Below are positions 41,766-50,889 of a DNA stretch of 64,000 nucleotides, in pieces (within the stretch, counting starts at the first letter, position 1; every line of letters starts with the position of its first letter). The stretch spans positions 124,001 to 188,000 of the forward strand of contig JAEXBS010000043.1 of NCBI GenBank assembly GCA_023393915.1. The letters run 5' to 3'. Origin of the DNA: Bacteroidota bacterium. Lineage in GTDB: Bacteria; Bacteroidota; Bacteroidia; Flavobacteriales; Weeksellaceae. Below the pieces are notes generated by a model that was not told the origin of the DNA, ran no database searches, and saw nothing but the letters and a program-made list of their open reading frames with translations. Made by a program: the position numbers and the translations under genes.

Positions 41766-42944
41766 TTATCTATGTACTGCATTCGTTTTTTCTATAGTTG
41801 ATTTATCATAAATCTCCTTCAAAACGGAAGCGAAGTAATCGATCTCTTCCCTGGTCGTTAAATGGCTAAAAGAGACTCTTAAGGGTGTTGTTACCTCCAT
41901 TTCGTCTTCACTTAAAAGACTCATCATTACCATTGATGGTTTTGCTGCTCCCGAGCTGCAAGCACTTCCTTGAGAAATGGAAATCCCTTTCATATCTAGT
42001 TGCAGTCCAATGAGTGGATTCTTGAAAGGAAGCAATACACTGAGTACGGTATAGAGACTTTTCTCTGGATCATGTGAAAAACCATTGAACTTCACTCCAG
42101 GAATATTCTCTGATAGCTTTTCTACTGCATACTGCTTAATTGCTCCCATATGGTTTGAATACTCCTCCATATTTTCTAGACAAAGCTCTAAAGCTTTTCC
42201 CAGCCCTACAATTCCCACAACATTCTCTGTACCTGCTCTTAACTCTCTTTCTTGAGTTCCTCCAAGAATCATCGGCTTTAATTTGGTGGATTTGCGAATA
42301 AAAGCAAACCCTGCTCCTTTCGGTCCATGAAATTTATGTGCACTGCAAGAAGCAAAATCAAGTGGTATTTTGGAAAAATCGAGATCAAGATGCGCTACAG
42401 TCTGCACGGTATCCGAGTGAAAATAAGCGCCGTAATCTTTGCAAAGCTTTGCAACAGCTTCTATGTCTAAAAGATTGCCAATTTCATTGTTGGCGTGCAT
42501 TAAAGTAACCAAAGTTTTTTTCTCAGAAGCTTCCAGGGCACTATGAATCTTTTCTAAACTAATTTCTCCATTCTGATCAGCTTGAAGGTAAACGACCTCT
42601 ACTCCACAACGCGACTCTGCATCTTTTACCGCTTCTGAAACACACTTATGCTCCATTGGGGAAGTAATGATCCGCTCTACTCCTAAATGAGCTACACAGG
42701 ACTGGATGATAAGGTTATTGGATTCGGTACCGCAGGAGGTGAAAATGATTTCACCCGGAACCACTTTTAAAGCATCAGCTACCTTACGGCGAACCCCTTC
42801 AATAATCGATTTGGCTTCTTGACCCACACTGTGTGTCGAGGAAGGATTTCCGTAATTCTCTTGCATCACTTTTACCATCGCTTCAATGACTTGTGGATCC
42901 ATTGGGGTGGTAGCAGCGTTATCCAAATACACTTTGGTTTTCAT
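41766..42944 (-). CDS. Cysteine desulfurase (NifS/IscS family)
   Basis: A PLP enzyme that takes sulfur from cysteine for Fe-S clusters or thiolation. The true ATG is at 42944 (392 residues); one codon earlier is TTG. It starts KVYLDNAATTPMDPQV. PLP-Lys204 is in SAHKFHGPKG, and the active-site Cys329 lies in GSACSSG, a group I (NifS/IscS) loop. No iscU/iscA genes are adjacent, so it may be a general sulfur donor, for example for tRNA thiolation. The gap to the HAD gene is 79 bases. Confidence 0.94.
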   Translation of the reverse strand: MKTKVYLDNAATTPMDPQVIEAMVKVMQENYGNPSSTHSVGQEAKSIIEGVRRKVADALKVVPGEIIFTSCGTESNNLIIQSCVAHLGVERIITSPMEHKCVSEAVKDAESRCGVEVVYLQADQNGEISLEKIHSALEASEKKTLVTLMHANNEIGNLLDIEAVAKLCKDYGAYFHSDTVQTVAHLDLDFSKIPLDFASCSAHKFHGPKGAGFAFIRKSTKLKPMILGGTQERELRAGTENVVGIVGLGKALELCLENMEEYSNHMGAIKQYAVEKLSENIPGVKFNGFSHDPEKSLYTVLSVLLPFKNPLIGLQLDMKGISISQGSACSSGAAKPSMVMMSLLSEDEMEVTTPLRVSFSHLTTREEIDYFASVLKEIYDKSTIEKTNAVHR

Positions 42945-43023
42945 CAAAAAATTTTAATTATGGGTTACTTAGGTAAAACCTAGGTTTAAGCAAGGTTTAT
43001 GTCCAAAAAAATCTAAGGTAAAA

Positions 43024-43611
43024 TTAATGAAAAAATCTGAAATGACTTTCCTGAGCAAATTCCATCATTGGGTAATCATTAGAGGTATCTCCAAAGGCAA
43101 TAATTTTATCAAAAGAACGGTCTATAAGATAATCTTTTAGGCGATTTACTTTTTCTTCTCCATTGCAATTGGTTCCTAAAAACTTCCCCGTAAATACTCC
43201 CTCCTTAAATTGAGCTCTAGTTGCAATAAGATCCATTTCATAAAAGTCAGCGAAAGGCTTAGTCCAAACATCTAAACTTGCAGTGACAAGGACCGACTGC
43301 GTCAATTCTTTATTTCTAGAATCAAGAAACTCTTTGGCTAATTCTCTTAATAGTTCCTGATGATTGGAATCGAAAAAAATCTGGGCCCTTTGTTCTAACT
43401 TCTCTTTTCTCTCCCCTTTTAGTACCGAAGAAATAAAACTTCGTTTTACCGGCTCAGCAGGTAGCAATTTCACTTTCAATAAAGCAAAAAGAGGCAAGTG
43501 CTTAGCTAATGCCCAATAATATTTCTTTCGATCATAATATCGAAGAAATTGAAACATAGTATCTTTAGTGGTCAGCGTTCCGTCGAAATCAAAACAGTAG
43601 AGTTTTTTCAT
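43024..43611 (-). CDS. HAD-IB family phosphatase (SerB-like fold)
   Basis: A 195-residue phosphatase: motif I CFDFDGTLTTKD, motif II VLVTASLD, motif III with Lys (NGEEKVNRLKDY) and motif IV AFGDTSNDYPMM. A small helical cap lies at about 20-90. It follows the UbiA-type prenyltransferase gene by 19 bases in the same direction. UbiA/HAD-IB pairs are often found together in bacteria. A plausible task is removal of the phosphate from a polyprenyl-phosphoryl sugar phosphate, but it could also be a generic phosphatase. SerB itself is unlikely from context. Confidence 0.85.
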   Translation of the reverse strand: MKKLYCFDFDGTLTTKDTMFQFLRYYDRKKYYWALAKHLPLFALLKVKLLPAEPVKRSFISSVLKGERKEKLEQRAQIFFDSNHQELLRELAKEFLDSRNKELTQSVLVTASLDVWTKPFADFYEMDLIATRAQFKEGVFTGKFLGTNCNGEEKVNRLKDYLIDRSFDKIIAFGDTSNDYPMMEFAQESHFRFFH

Positions 43612-43630
43612 GGATTCAAAGCCTGGTAGC

Positions 43631-44518
43631 TTATTGTTTAAAATAGATTAGAAGGAAAAAAGACAGGATCCATAAAACCACTGTAGCCTGAATATAGCGA
43701 TCTTTATAAATGACGCGGGTTGGAGATTCTGTGCGGTTGTAAACCAGGGTTTGCTGCAAATACCTAAGAAGTGCAAAAACTACGAATATAACGGTGTAAA
43801 AAATTCTAGAGCCAAATTTTCTTTGCACTTCTGGAGTTACAGTAAACATTAAATAACTCACAATAGCTAGAGTCACCGAAATAGAAAGCGCTATATCAGC
43901 AAACTGAACATTATAACCGTCCAGAGCTCGTCGGGTTCTACCTGATACCTGTGCATTAATGAGTTCTCCTCTTCTCTTTCCTAGAGCTAGGACTAAAGCA
44001 AGAATAAAAGTAAGAAGAATAGCCCATTGTGAGATAGGAATTCCTGTCGCATAACCTCCTACCAGAATTCGAAGTACAAAACCTAGAGACACCAAACAAA
44101 CATCAACAATAGCTACGTGCTTCAAATAAAAGGTGTAGAGTAAATTCATACACAGATAAAAAGCAAGCACGCCTACTAGTTCAATCCAATGAAGATCTAA
44201 AAAGAAGTAGCCCAAAGCAAGAAGCCCTACCAGAAGTAGTATAACTCCCAACAGTATCATTCTTGCACCCGACTTCGAAATAGCACCACTTGCTAAAGGA
44301 CGTAGACGCTTGACCGGATGCTTCCGATCCGATTCGATGTCCGAGTAATCATTTATAATGTAAATACAACTCGAGGTCAAAGAGAAGACCAAAAAGGCAA
44401 AGACACTTTGATAAAATAAAGAAAAATCAAGAACATTACCCGAAAAGAAAAGGGGAAGAAAAACAAAAAGATTCTTAATCCATTGTTCGACTCTAAGTAA
44501 TCTGAAAATCTTGGTCAT
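43631..44518 (-). CDS. UbiA-family prenyltransferase, decaprenyl-phosphate phosphoribosyltransferase-like
   Basis: A 295-residue protein with about eight or nine membrane helices. It starts MTKIFRLLRVEQWIKNLFVFLPLFF, with the R-x-x-QW-x-KN motif of the DPPR synthase (Rv3806c-type) subgroup rather than of UbiA or MenA. The first Asp-rich motif is NDYSDIESDRKHP; the second is in the loop after helix 4. Known relatives transfer phosphoribose from PRPP to polyprenyl phosphate in making arabinose- or ribose-linked lipid carriers. Such a role here is inferred. The next gene is a HAD phosphatase, which fits a phosphorylated product. Confidence 0.85.
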   Translation of the reverse strand: MTKIFRLLRVEQWIKNLFVFLPLFFSGNVLDFSLFYQSVFAFLVFSLTSSCIYIINDYSDIESDRKHPVKRLRPLASGAISKSGARMILLGVILLLVGLLALGYFFLDLHWIELVGVLAFYLCMNLLYTFYLKHVAIVDVCLVSLGFVLRILVGGYATGIPISQWAILLTFILALVLALGKRRGELINAQVSGRTRRALDGYNVQFADIALSISVTLAIVSYLMFTVTPEVQRKFGSRIFYTVIFVVFALLRYLQQTLVYNRTESPTRVIYKDRYIQATVVLWILSFFLLIYFKQ

Positions 44519-44586
44519 CGTTATAAAATCTGCACAAAAATAAGTTATTTTAACAGAATAAAAAGCGGGCTTTACCTAGAACAAAA

Positions 44587-44608
44587 AAAGACTGCAAATG
44601 CAGTCTTT
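44587..44608 (-). terminator. Intrinsic terminator after the OmpA-like gene (minus strand)
   Basis: AAAGACTGCA (44587-44596) and TGCAGTCTTT (44599-44608) form a 10-bp stem around AA; T-rich sequence follows on the minus strand. Confidence 0.85.
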
Positions 44609-44630
44609 CTTATGTGGTTAGAATTGCCTG

Positions 44631-45329
44631 TTATTGACGAACTTCTTGTTGTGCGTCTTGAATCATTTCCTCGTTTGCTGTAATAGCGAATTCTACGCGG
44701 CGATTTTGCGCTCTACCAGCATCCGTTGAATTGGTAGCTACAGGCTCTGATTCTCCCATACCCATGGCAAAGAGTCTTGAAGAACTCACTCCTTTGCTCA
44801 CCAGATAAGATTTAACAGAATTCGCACGTCTTTCAGAAAGCCCTTGGTTGTACGCATCCGTTCCTTTACTGTCTGTATGACCGTAAACATTAATGTTGGT
44901 ATCTGGGTTGTTAATTAATACCGTAGAGAGTTTATCAAGATTCGATTTAGCAGCAGCCGTAAGGTTTGAGGAATCAAATCCAAAATTCACTACGCTTTCA
45001 GGAAGACTTACACGAATTCCTTCGCCCACTCTTTCCACTTCAGCTCCAGGAAGGGTTTCTTCTATCTCTTTGGCTTGCTTGTCCATTTTTGAACCGATAA
45101 CGTTACCCACAACGCCACCAACAACACCTCCAAGTACTGCTCCCTGCGGTGCATTACCTCCTTTTCCAATATTGTTTCCAAGTACTCCTCCAAGAACAGC
45201 TCCCGCAGCTGCACCAATCACGGTACCTCTTTGTTGGTTATTTGAATTCTGAACTGCCTCACAACTTGTAAAAATTAAAGCTGAGGATAAAAACAATGCG
45301 CCAAATTTGGCTTTATTAATTGATATCAT
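44631..45329 (-). CDS. OmpA-family lipoprotein with glycine-zipper domain (YiaD-like)
   Basis: A 232-residue lipoprotein: signal ending FTSC (Cys about 23), then a glycine-zipper region (about 35-85: VIGAAAGAVLGGVLGNNIGKGG, GAVLGGVVGGVVGNVIG, written here in parts), then an OmpA C-terminal peptidoglycan-binding domain (about 105-215) with NFGFDSSNL, YGHTDSKGTDAYNQ and LSERRANSVKSYL and the NRRVEFAI end. It would anchor the outer membrane to peptidoglycan from the periplasm. It stands 28 bases from the lipocalin-like gene and ends in its own terminator. Confidence 0.9.
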   Translation of the reverse strand: MISINKAKFGALFLSSALIFTSCEAVQNSNNQQRGTVIGAAAGAVLGGVLGNNIGKGGNAPQGAVLGGVVGGVVGNVIGSKMDKQAKEIEETLPGAEVERVGEGIRVSLPESVVNFGFDSSNLTAAAKSNLDKLSTVLINNPDTNINVYGHTDSKGTDAYNQGLSERRANSVKSYLVSKGVSSSRLFAMGMGESEPVATNSTDAGRAQNRRVEFAITANEEMIQDAQQEVRQ

Positions 45330-45357
45330 AAAATAGTATTTATAGTTTATTATTTAA

Positions 45358-45834
45358 TTAGTCTGAGGTTTTCTCAAAATGATAAACCACTTGAACGTTT
45401 GCACCTTCATAAGGTACGTTTTGTTGAAGCGTAAAATGCGTTTCACTTTGTTCAACCAAATTAAGTGCATAACCGGCCGTCACATTCTTCGCCTTTTCAC
45501 CCTCTCCTACTTTCTTAAATAAAAAGGTGTTTCCAGATTGAACATGAAAACTAATAGGCTGAGTTAAGGTAGGACAGTCACCAGTTCCATTAATTGAATA
45601 CGATCCCGTATTGTTATTGGGAACCAAATGCCATACACTCCCCACAAAACATTGTGCATCAGCTCCTGAATCAAAAGGTTTAATAGACAATGAACGGTCG
45701 TAGTTTACACTTGTTATGCGCCAATCACCTTTCATTTTCAAATAATCGGCACGATCAGCCTGAGCTATTTTTGCTGTGGAACACGAAACACTAAGAAAGG
45801 CTCCTGTGATTCCTAATAGGATCCAATTTTTCAT
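45358..45834 (-). CDS. Lipocalin-like lipoprotein
   Basis: A 158-residue protein with the lipobox SVSC (Cys about 18). After a linker, WRITSVNYDRSLSIKPFDSGADAQ (split here from its neighbours) starts a lipocalin-type beta-barrel of about 120 residues with SVWHLVPNNNTGSYS and later strands. Bacteroidota have several such lipocalin-family lipoproteins of unknown ligand. The upstream position next to an OmpA-like lipoprotein in the same direction suggests a shared transcript with it, gap 28 bases. Function unknown. Confidence 0.75.
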   Translation of the reverse strand: MKNWILLGITGAFLSVSCSTAKIAQADRADYLKMKGDWRITSVNYDRSLSIKPFDSGADAQCFVGSVWHLVPNNNTGSYSINGTGDCPTLTQPISFHVQSGNTFLFKKVGEGEKAKNVTAGYALNLVEQSETHFTLQQNVPYEGANVQVVYHFEKTSD

Positions 45835-45931
45835 AATAAAATGGGTTTTACATCTTTTTTAGATACATTCAAAACCATGCCAATCCTAGTAAAATAGAAG
45901 AAAGAAAAGTTTCATAATTCCCACTAGGGTT

Positions 45932-45990
45932 AAAAAAAACCTTTGCAGAAAAACGCTGCAAAGGTCAAAAAAAGGTAGGATTTCATCCTA
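45932..45990 (-). terminator. Terminator after the S8 protease gene (minus strand)
   Basis: ACCTTTGCAG (45939-45948) pairs perfectly with CTGCAAAGGT (45956-45965), with T-rich minus-strand sequence after it. A smaller hairpin, TAGGAT/ATCCTA at about 45976-45990, precedes it. Confidence 0.82.
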
Positions 45991-46004
45991 TTGTATATTG
46001 TGTT

Positions 46005-47738
46005 TTATTTCACTGTAGAAGGATGCTTCTTCGCAGTCTTTGTTTTTTGCACATTGGCGGCTCTTCTTAGGTTTTTAGAATCTGCCGAATTTCCATTATA
46101 AAACTGCGTGTACGCATACTGCGCTGCTTTACCCAAATCAATTACTCCGCCAGCTCGCGAAATCAAATCGAATCGATTGTTCTCATTGCTAGGAAGCATC
46201 GCATTTACTTTCGATACGTTTGCTGTTTTAACAAGAGCCTCGATAAGTTGCTCTGGTGTTAAATTCGGCATATATGCCCAAAGTACCGCTGCTGCTCCTG
46301 CAACTACAGGGGAAGCCATAGAGGTTCCTTGTAAATACTCGTACTTACCGTCCGGAACTGTTGAATAAATACCTTGCCCTGGAGCAAACACATCCACCAT
46401 CTTTTTGTTGTAGTTTGAAAATTCCGCTCTTAAAAACTCATTGTCATCAGTAGATGCTCCTACTATGATTGTATTGTTAACAAACGGCGCTGGATCGGTC
46501 GCATTTTTAAAATTGGTTGGATAATAAATATGCTCTTGGATATCTTCGTTCTCATTTCCTGCTGCTTTCACTAAAAGCACCCCTTTGCTCTGAGCATACT
46601 CAAATGCTTTCCAAACTTCTTCTTTTCCTGGAGACACTGGTTTTCCAAAACTCATATTAAGAATTTTAGCTCCATTATCCACCGCATAACGAATGGCATT
46701 CGCTACATCTTTATCGCGCTCATCTCCATTAGGTACCGTACGTACTGTCATTATCTTTGCTACTTGATGCGCTACTCCATATTGTGGCTCCTCTCCTTGC
46801 GCGTATCCGGCAATGATTCCAGCTACGTGAGTACCGTGCTGTGCATCAGGGCCTTCGTAATGGTTGTTTCCATAAATGCGCTCCTTATAGTTTTCGTAGT
46901 CGTCGGCTACAATTTCAGCTCGTGGATCAAAATCCAAATTGTACTGCTTGGTTGCTTGAGGCCCGTAATAATCTAACGCAGCTCCAATTTCTTTGGTCAT
47001 TGTTTTTTCAACCTCCTCAGAAGGTTTATCCTTCATTTCGGGATCTTGGATGGCGCCCATAAGGAGCTGTAAACTCATAGCTTCTTCTTGAGTAGAAGGC
47101 TTAATGCTAGCGAGCACTTCTTGTGAAAGAGGCTTGCCGTTAAGCAGTTTAATCGCACTAGGAATGAGCTCCTTGATCCTTGCATAATTAGCGTAGCCTT
47201 GTTGAGCTTCCATGGATTTTTCCATAAAAATACGCTTACTCTTCAGGTAGATTTCAAATTCTTCTGGCCTCTGAGCTTGATTGGCTTTATTCTCTGCTGA
47301 AGTGCCTCCCTCAAAAATAGGTTGGTATTTCTTCACCATCCGAGTTACCTCGAAATTATCTACATCTACATCACCGTTCTTTCCTCCAATAAAATTCCAT
47401 CCGTGAACATCATCAATGTATCCATTATTGTCGTCATCAATACCGTTGCCTGGGATTTCTCCTGGATTTTTCCACATATTGTTGATGAGTCCCGGGTGAT
47501 CCACCTCAACTCCACTGTCAAGTACACCCACCACCACTGTAGTAGGTTTTAAGCCTCGTGATTGAAGGTATTTGTAAGCATTTTCTGTATTAATTCCATA
47601 AACCCCTGCTGCTGCATGATCCATATGATACCAAGTCTTCTCTGCCACTGCAAGCGCCTTATTGGATGTTTCTTCCGTCTGCGCAGTGAACAAACCAATA
47701 TGCATAAGGGCTACGACTGATAAAACGAGTTTCTTCAT
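46005..47738 (-). CDS. Secreted subtilisin-like serine protease (S8 family)
   Basis: A 577-residue protease with a signal peptide (about 1-19). The catalytic triad is complete: Asp74 in GVLDSGVEVDHPG, His301 in HGTHVAG and Ser473 in GTSMASP; the oxyanion Asn395 is in AAGNE. About 180 extra residues (roughly 115-295) sit between the Asp and His motifs, starting with an Asp/Asn-rich loop (DDDNNGYIDD, possible calcium site) and otherwise helical. That is a long insert for S8. No C-terminal sorting domain was seen; the tail is Lys-rich. It lies 13 bases after wbqC in the same direction. The substrate is unknown. Confidence 0.9.
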   Translation of the reverse strand: MKKLVLSVVALMHIGLFTAQTEETSNKALAVAEKTWYHMDHAAAGVYGINTENAYKYLQSRGLKPTTVVVGVLDSGVEVDHPGLINNMWKNPGEIPGNGIDDDNNGYIDDVHGWNFIGGKNGDVDVDNFEVTRMVKKYQPIFEGGTSAENKANQAQRPEEFEIYLKSKRIFMEKSMEAQQGYANYARIKELIPSAIKLLNGKPLSQEVLASIKPSTQEEAMSLQLLMGAIQDPEMKDKPSEEVEKTMTKEIGAALDYYGPQATKQYNLDFDPRAEIVADDYENYKERIYGNNHYEGPDAQHGTHVAGIIAGYAQGEEPQYGVAHQVAKIMTVRTVPNGDERDKDVANAIRYAVDNGAKILNMSFGKPVSPGKEEVWKAFEYAQSKGVLLVKAAGNENEDIQEHIYYPTNFKNATDPAPFVNNTIIVGASTDDNEFLRAEFSNYNKKMVDVFAPGQGIYSTVPDGKYEYLQGTSMASPVVAGAAAVLWAYMPNLTPEQLIEALVKTANVSKVNAMLPSNENNRFDLISRAGGVIDLGKAAQYAYTQFYNGNSADSKNLRRAANVQKTKTAKKHPSTVK

Positions 47739-47751
47739 TAGTATAATCTAT

Positions 47752-48369
47752 TTAATTGATAAGTAATTGTTTTATATAAGTTGAACTTTCAGGTCCCTTG
47801 TTACAAAGCAAATCTAATACCGATAAATCGTTTTGAAAACCGAACTTCTCATCAAAAGTCTGGTAATAAGGGGGAAGCGAATATTCCGATGGACTTTTAG
47901 CCGAGAATTTTTCCCTTAGATCTTCACCCACAATATTCTTCTCATACACTGTAGTCAACTCATGCGAAGACGGCCACTTGAGTAACTCCAATACTTTGGC
48001 CAAAACTTTTTCATTAAATTGAAACAGCAAAGGTTCAGGAGTAGTGAACAGATCCTCTAAGGCATCTTCATAGAATTCGAAATAAGGAGAACTTTGATAG
48101 GCAGTTTTAATAGATTTCCAATGAAGGGATTGCCAATTTTCAGCGTAAGAGATCTCAATTTCATCGTATACACGTTTTCCTGAATGCCGGATCGGTATAA
48201 TCAGGGGAAGCTTACCATTCGCACCGTAGATTACTGTTCGGTTTCTATAGGTTTGCTTTGGAAAATGTTCTTTACTTTCTAATAATACAGTTGTATTTTC
48301 CTTGGCATAAAAGTGCAACCAACTGATGGGTGGAAAATAAAACAAGGGAAGTAATAGGGAAGTATTCAT
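47752..48369 (-). CDS. WbqC-family protein
   Basis: A 205-residue protein; the start at 48369 gives MNTSLLLPLFYFPPISWLHF, the expected WbqC start, while earlier frames run through a hairpin. Motifs QTYRNRTVIYGANGKLPLIIPI and KSIKTAYQSSPYFEFY are the WbqC signature. The family is related to polysaccharide or glycan loci, with no proven reaction. It sits downstream of lepB in the parA-parB-DUF5683-dapB-lepB-wbqC order, common in Flavobacteriia. Role not established. Confidence 0.9.
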   Translation of the reverse strand: MNTSLLLPLFYFPPISWLHFYAKENTTVLLESKEHFPKQTYRNRTVIYGANGKLPLIIPIRHSGKRVYDEIEISYAENWQSLHWKSIKTAYQSSPYFEFYEDALEDLFTTPEPLLFQFNEKVLAKVLELLKWPSSHELTTVYEKNIVGEDLREKFSAKSPSEYSLPPYYQTFDEKFGFQNDLSVLDLLCNKGPESSTYIKQLLIN

Positions 48370-48389
48370 AAGTTCAATGTATGTAGCAA

Positions 48390-48421
48390 CGATGGTCTTC
48401 TCCTTAAGGAAAAAGACCATC
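48390..48421 (-). other. Intercistronic hairpin between lepB and wbqC
   Basis: GATGGTCTT pairs with AAGACCATC, and TCCTTAAGGA inside pairs with itself, giving a long hairpin. No T-run follows, so it is more likely an RNA processing or stability element than a terminator. Confidence 0.6.
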
Positions 48422-48449
48422 AATTGTAGAGCTTTATTTTTTGTTTGAT

Positions 48450-50120
48450 TTAGTCTTCAGAATCCTTGCGCTTTTTGAAAGGTTTAGTAATCAAATCCCA
48501 ACCAAAGAAAAGTACTAAAACAAGTACAGCAACCCACCAATAAGATGTTTTATGAAGATCTCCTGTATTGCTGGCCTTAAACATTCTATCCCAACGGATT
48601 TTTTTACCATTGGCCTGGTAAGAGGAAGAGGCATCAGTAAAGAGTCCTTCAACGCTGAGCCATGTAAACATAGGCTTTCCTACAATATGGGTTTCAGGTA
48701 CGTACCCGAAAAATCGAGAATCTAAAGAGGCATCGCGGTTATCACCGATCATCATGTAATAGTCGTACTTCACTGTATAAGAATCGGTAGGATTCCCATT
48801 GATAATAATTTTGCCTTCTTTTTCTTCTACTGTATTTCCTTCGTGCTTTTCAATAAGTTTACGGTATTCCACTAAATTTTCTGAATTGAGTTTTAAAACA
48901 TCTCCTTTCTTCGGCACCGTTAAAGGACCGTACCAATCCACATTCCAAGGTCTATTCATCGGAAAGATCGTAGAAGACAGATTCAACTTTTTACTAGGAA
49001 CCATGCGCTGCTCTTGAATCGATCGATTGATGTCCGGATAGTAACTAATGTCCGCTTCTCCTTGTTTTTCAATAATCTCTTGCATTTGCACGACTTGAGG
49101 AAGTGCGCGAATTTCCTTGGCCACCTGATCAGTGAGTCCTTGGAAACGATAGTAATACCCTGTGTCCATGGATTGTTCCATAACAGGAAGAAAACCGTAG
49201 ACATCGTAGAGCCCTGGAACATTAAGCTGTGAAGAGGTTAGAACCTCAAAAGAATGCTGGACTTCTTGGTCTCCCATTCTTTGCTCGGGCTTTCCGTTCA
49301 CTATTAGTTTTCCCTCTTTAAATTCCAGAGTGTCTCCAGGCCCTGCTACCAAACGCTTCACATAGGGATCCTTACGATCAATAGCTACATGTACAGAGTC
49401 GTCCGGATAGTTGAAAACAACAATGTCATTTCGCTCTGGTTTTTCCCATCCAGGTAATCGTAAATAAGGAAGCTTAATGGCTTCTACATAGGATTTGGGA
49501 TCGTCTTTAGGATTCCCCTGCTCTCCCCTGTCCATAAGTGTTCCTTGAACAAAAGGTACGGCTACAGGACGCATCGGCATGCGAAAACCGTAGTTAAGTT
49601 TATTTACGAATAAAAAATCCCCTACCAGCATGGTACGCTCCATAGAGCCTGTTGGGATTCCAAAGGGTTGAGTGATAAAGGTGTGTACAATCGTTGCAAA
49701 TACAACAGCAAAAGTGACACTTCCAAGAAAAGACTCTTTTTTGCGTTCTTCTTTTGTCTCACCTGGAAGCATAAAATCGTCCTCGTCTAATTCCACGTCT
49801 TTACTGTAATTCACTGTGGCCATATAAAGAAAGGGCAACAAAACAGTAAGCAGTCTTTGAACAATAGTGGTCTTACCAAAAAGCCTCATAAGGTACAGGT
49901 GAAAGACCGACATCATAATGGGACCTACAATTGGCAAGTAAGCCAGTGCACACCACCAAGTGGAATGCTCTGCTTTCTTTAAAATCAGGTAATAATTATA
50001 AAAGGGAACAAATGCCATTAGTGGGGAATACCCCATTTTCTTAAAAAGTTTCCACGTTGAAATCCCCATTAACAGGGAAAGAATTACAACGTAGAGCGTA
50101 TAAGTAAGCAAATAATTCAT
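48450..50120 (-). CDS. lepB: Signal peptidase I, long Bacteroidota type with DUF5684 N-terminus
   Basis: Removes signal peptides from exported proteins in the inner membrane. At 556 residues it is much longer than E. coli LepB (324). The N-terminal DUF5684-like region (about 1-105) has three or four membrane helices. A linker follows, then a further helix (about 131-152) and the catalytic S26 core: nucleophile Ser159 in GIPTGSMERTML and general base Lys255 in DPYVKRLVAGPGD. The C-terminal MIGDNRDASLDSRFFG box is present, and a large beta insert lies between. A final membrane helix lies near 525-545, before a charged tail. It is in line with dapB and wbqC. Confidence 0.95.
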   Translation of the reverse strand: MNYLLTYTLYVVILSLLMGISTWKLFKKMGYSPLMAFVPFYNYYLILKKAEHSTWWCALAYLPIVGPIMMSVFHLYLMRLFGKTTIVQRLLTVLLPFLYMATVNYSKDVELDEDDFMLPGETKEERKKESFLGSVTFAVVFATIVHTFITQPFGIPTGSMERTMLVGDFLFVNKLNYGFRMPMRPVAVPFVQGTLMDRGEQGNPKDDPKSYVEAIKLPYLRLPGWEKPERNDIVVFNYPDDSVHVAIDRKDPYVKRLVAGPGDTLEFKEGKLIVNGKPEQRMGDQEVQHSFEVLTSSQLNVPGLYDVYGFLPVMEQSMDTGYYYRFQGLTDQVAKEIRALPQVVQMQEIIEKQGEADISYYPDINRSIQEQRMVPSKKLNLSSTIFPMNRPWNVDWYGPLTVPKKGDVLKLNSENLVEYRKLIEKHEGNTVEEKEGKIIINGNPTDSYTVKYDYYMMIGDNRDASLDSRFFGYVPETHIVGKPMFTWLSVEGLFTDASSSYQANGKKIRWDRMFKASNTGDLHKTSYWWVAVLVLVLFFGWDLITKPFKKRKDSED

Positions 50121-50183
50121 AGTAATTTAGTTCTTGGTAGCGTATCCTATTAGTTAAAAAGGTATTGAAGTTGTTACACGGGG

Positions 50184-50885
50184 CTATAATGAAAGTACAT
50201 CTTTCATGGAAAAAACGCCTTTTTTATCAGCAATCCATTCCGCCGCTAATACTGCGCCTAATGCAAATCCGCTTCTACTATGGGCGGTGTGCTTAATTTC
50301 AATTTCATCTACATCACTTCGGTAATAAACACTGTGCGTGCCGGGTACTTCATCTTCTCTTAGGGCGTAAATGCCGATTTGTTCCTTCTCTGTTTCGTGC
50401 AGTTTCCAGGATTCGTATTCGGAATGATTCGCAATTACACCTTCTGCCAAAGAAATAGCCGTTCCACTAGGAGCATCTTTTTTATGCGTGTGGTGGATTT
50501 CTTCCATCTGCACGCGATACTCATTAAATCGACTCATTAATTTAGACAACTGTTCATTAAGAGCGAAAAACAGGTTGACACCTAATGAAAAATTTGATCC
50601 GTATAAAAATGCGGTATTGTTTTTAAGAGCAAGAGCTTGCGCTTCCTCTAAACGGTCTAGCCATCCAGTAGTTCCACTAATAACAGGAACCCCTAGAGCT
50701 AGTGCGGCCGAGATATTTTCAAAAGCGGCCTCAGGTTGAGAAAACTCAATCACCACTTGGGCATCATTCAAATTTTCTTTGGTTGGAGTTTCCTTTAGAC
50801 GAGCGGTGATTTCGTGTCCTTTATTTTGAGCGATGATTTCTATCGCTTGACCCATTTTTCCGTAGCCTACTAAAGCTATTTTCAT
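50184..50885 (-). CDS. dapB: 4-hydroxy-tetrahydrodipicolinate reductase
   Basis: Reduces hydroxy-tetrahydrodipicolinate on the way to diaminopimelate and lysine. The 233-residue protein has the Rossmann motif MKIALVGYGKMGQAI, the GTTGW segment, and the active-site EIHHTHKKDAPSGTA with its conserved His-His and Lys. Shorter than the 270 of E. coli, as usual in Flavobacteriia. It lies four bases after the DUF5683 gene, clearly in the same transcript as parAB and lepB. Confidence 0.97.
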   Translation of the reverse strand: MKIALVGYGKMGQAIEIIAQNKGHEITARLKETPTKENLNDAQVVIEFSQPEAAFENISAALALGVPVISGTTGWLDRLEEAQALALKNNTAFLYGSNFSLGVNLFFALNEQLSKLMSRFNEYRVQMEEIHHTHKKDAPSGTAISLAEGVIANHSEYESWKLHETEKEQIGIYALREDEVPGTHSVYYRSDVDEIEIKHTAHSRSGFALGAVLAAEWIADKKGVFSMKDVLSL

Positions 50886-50889
50886 GCAT

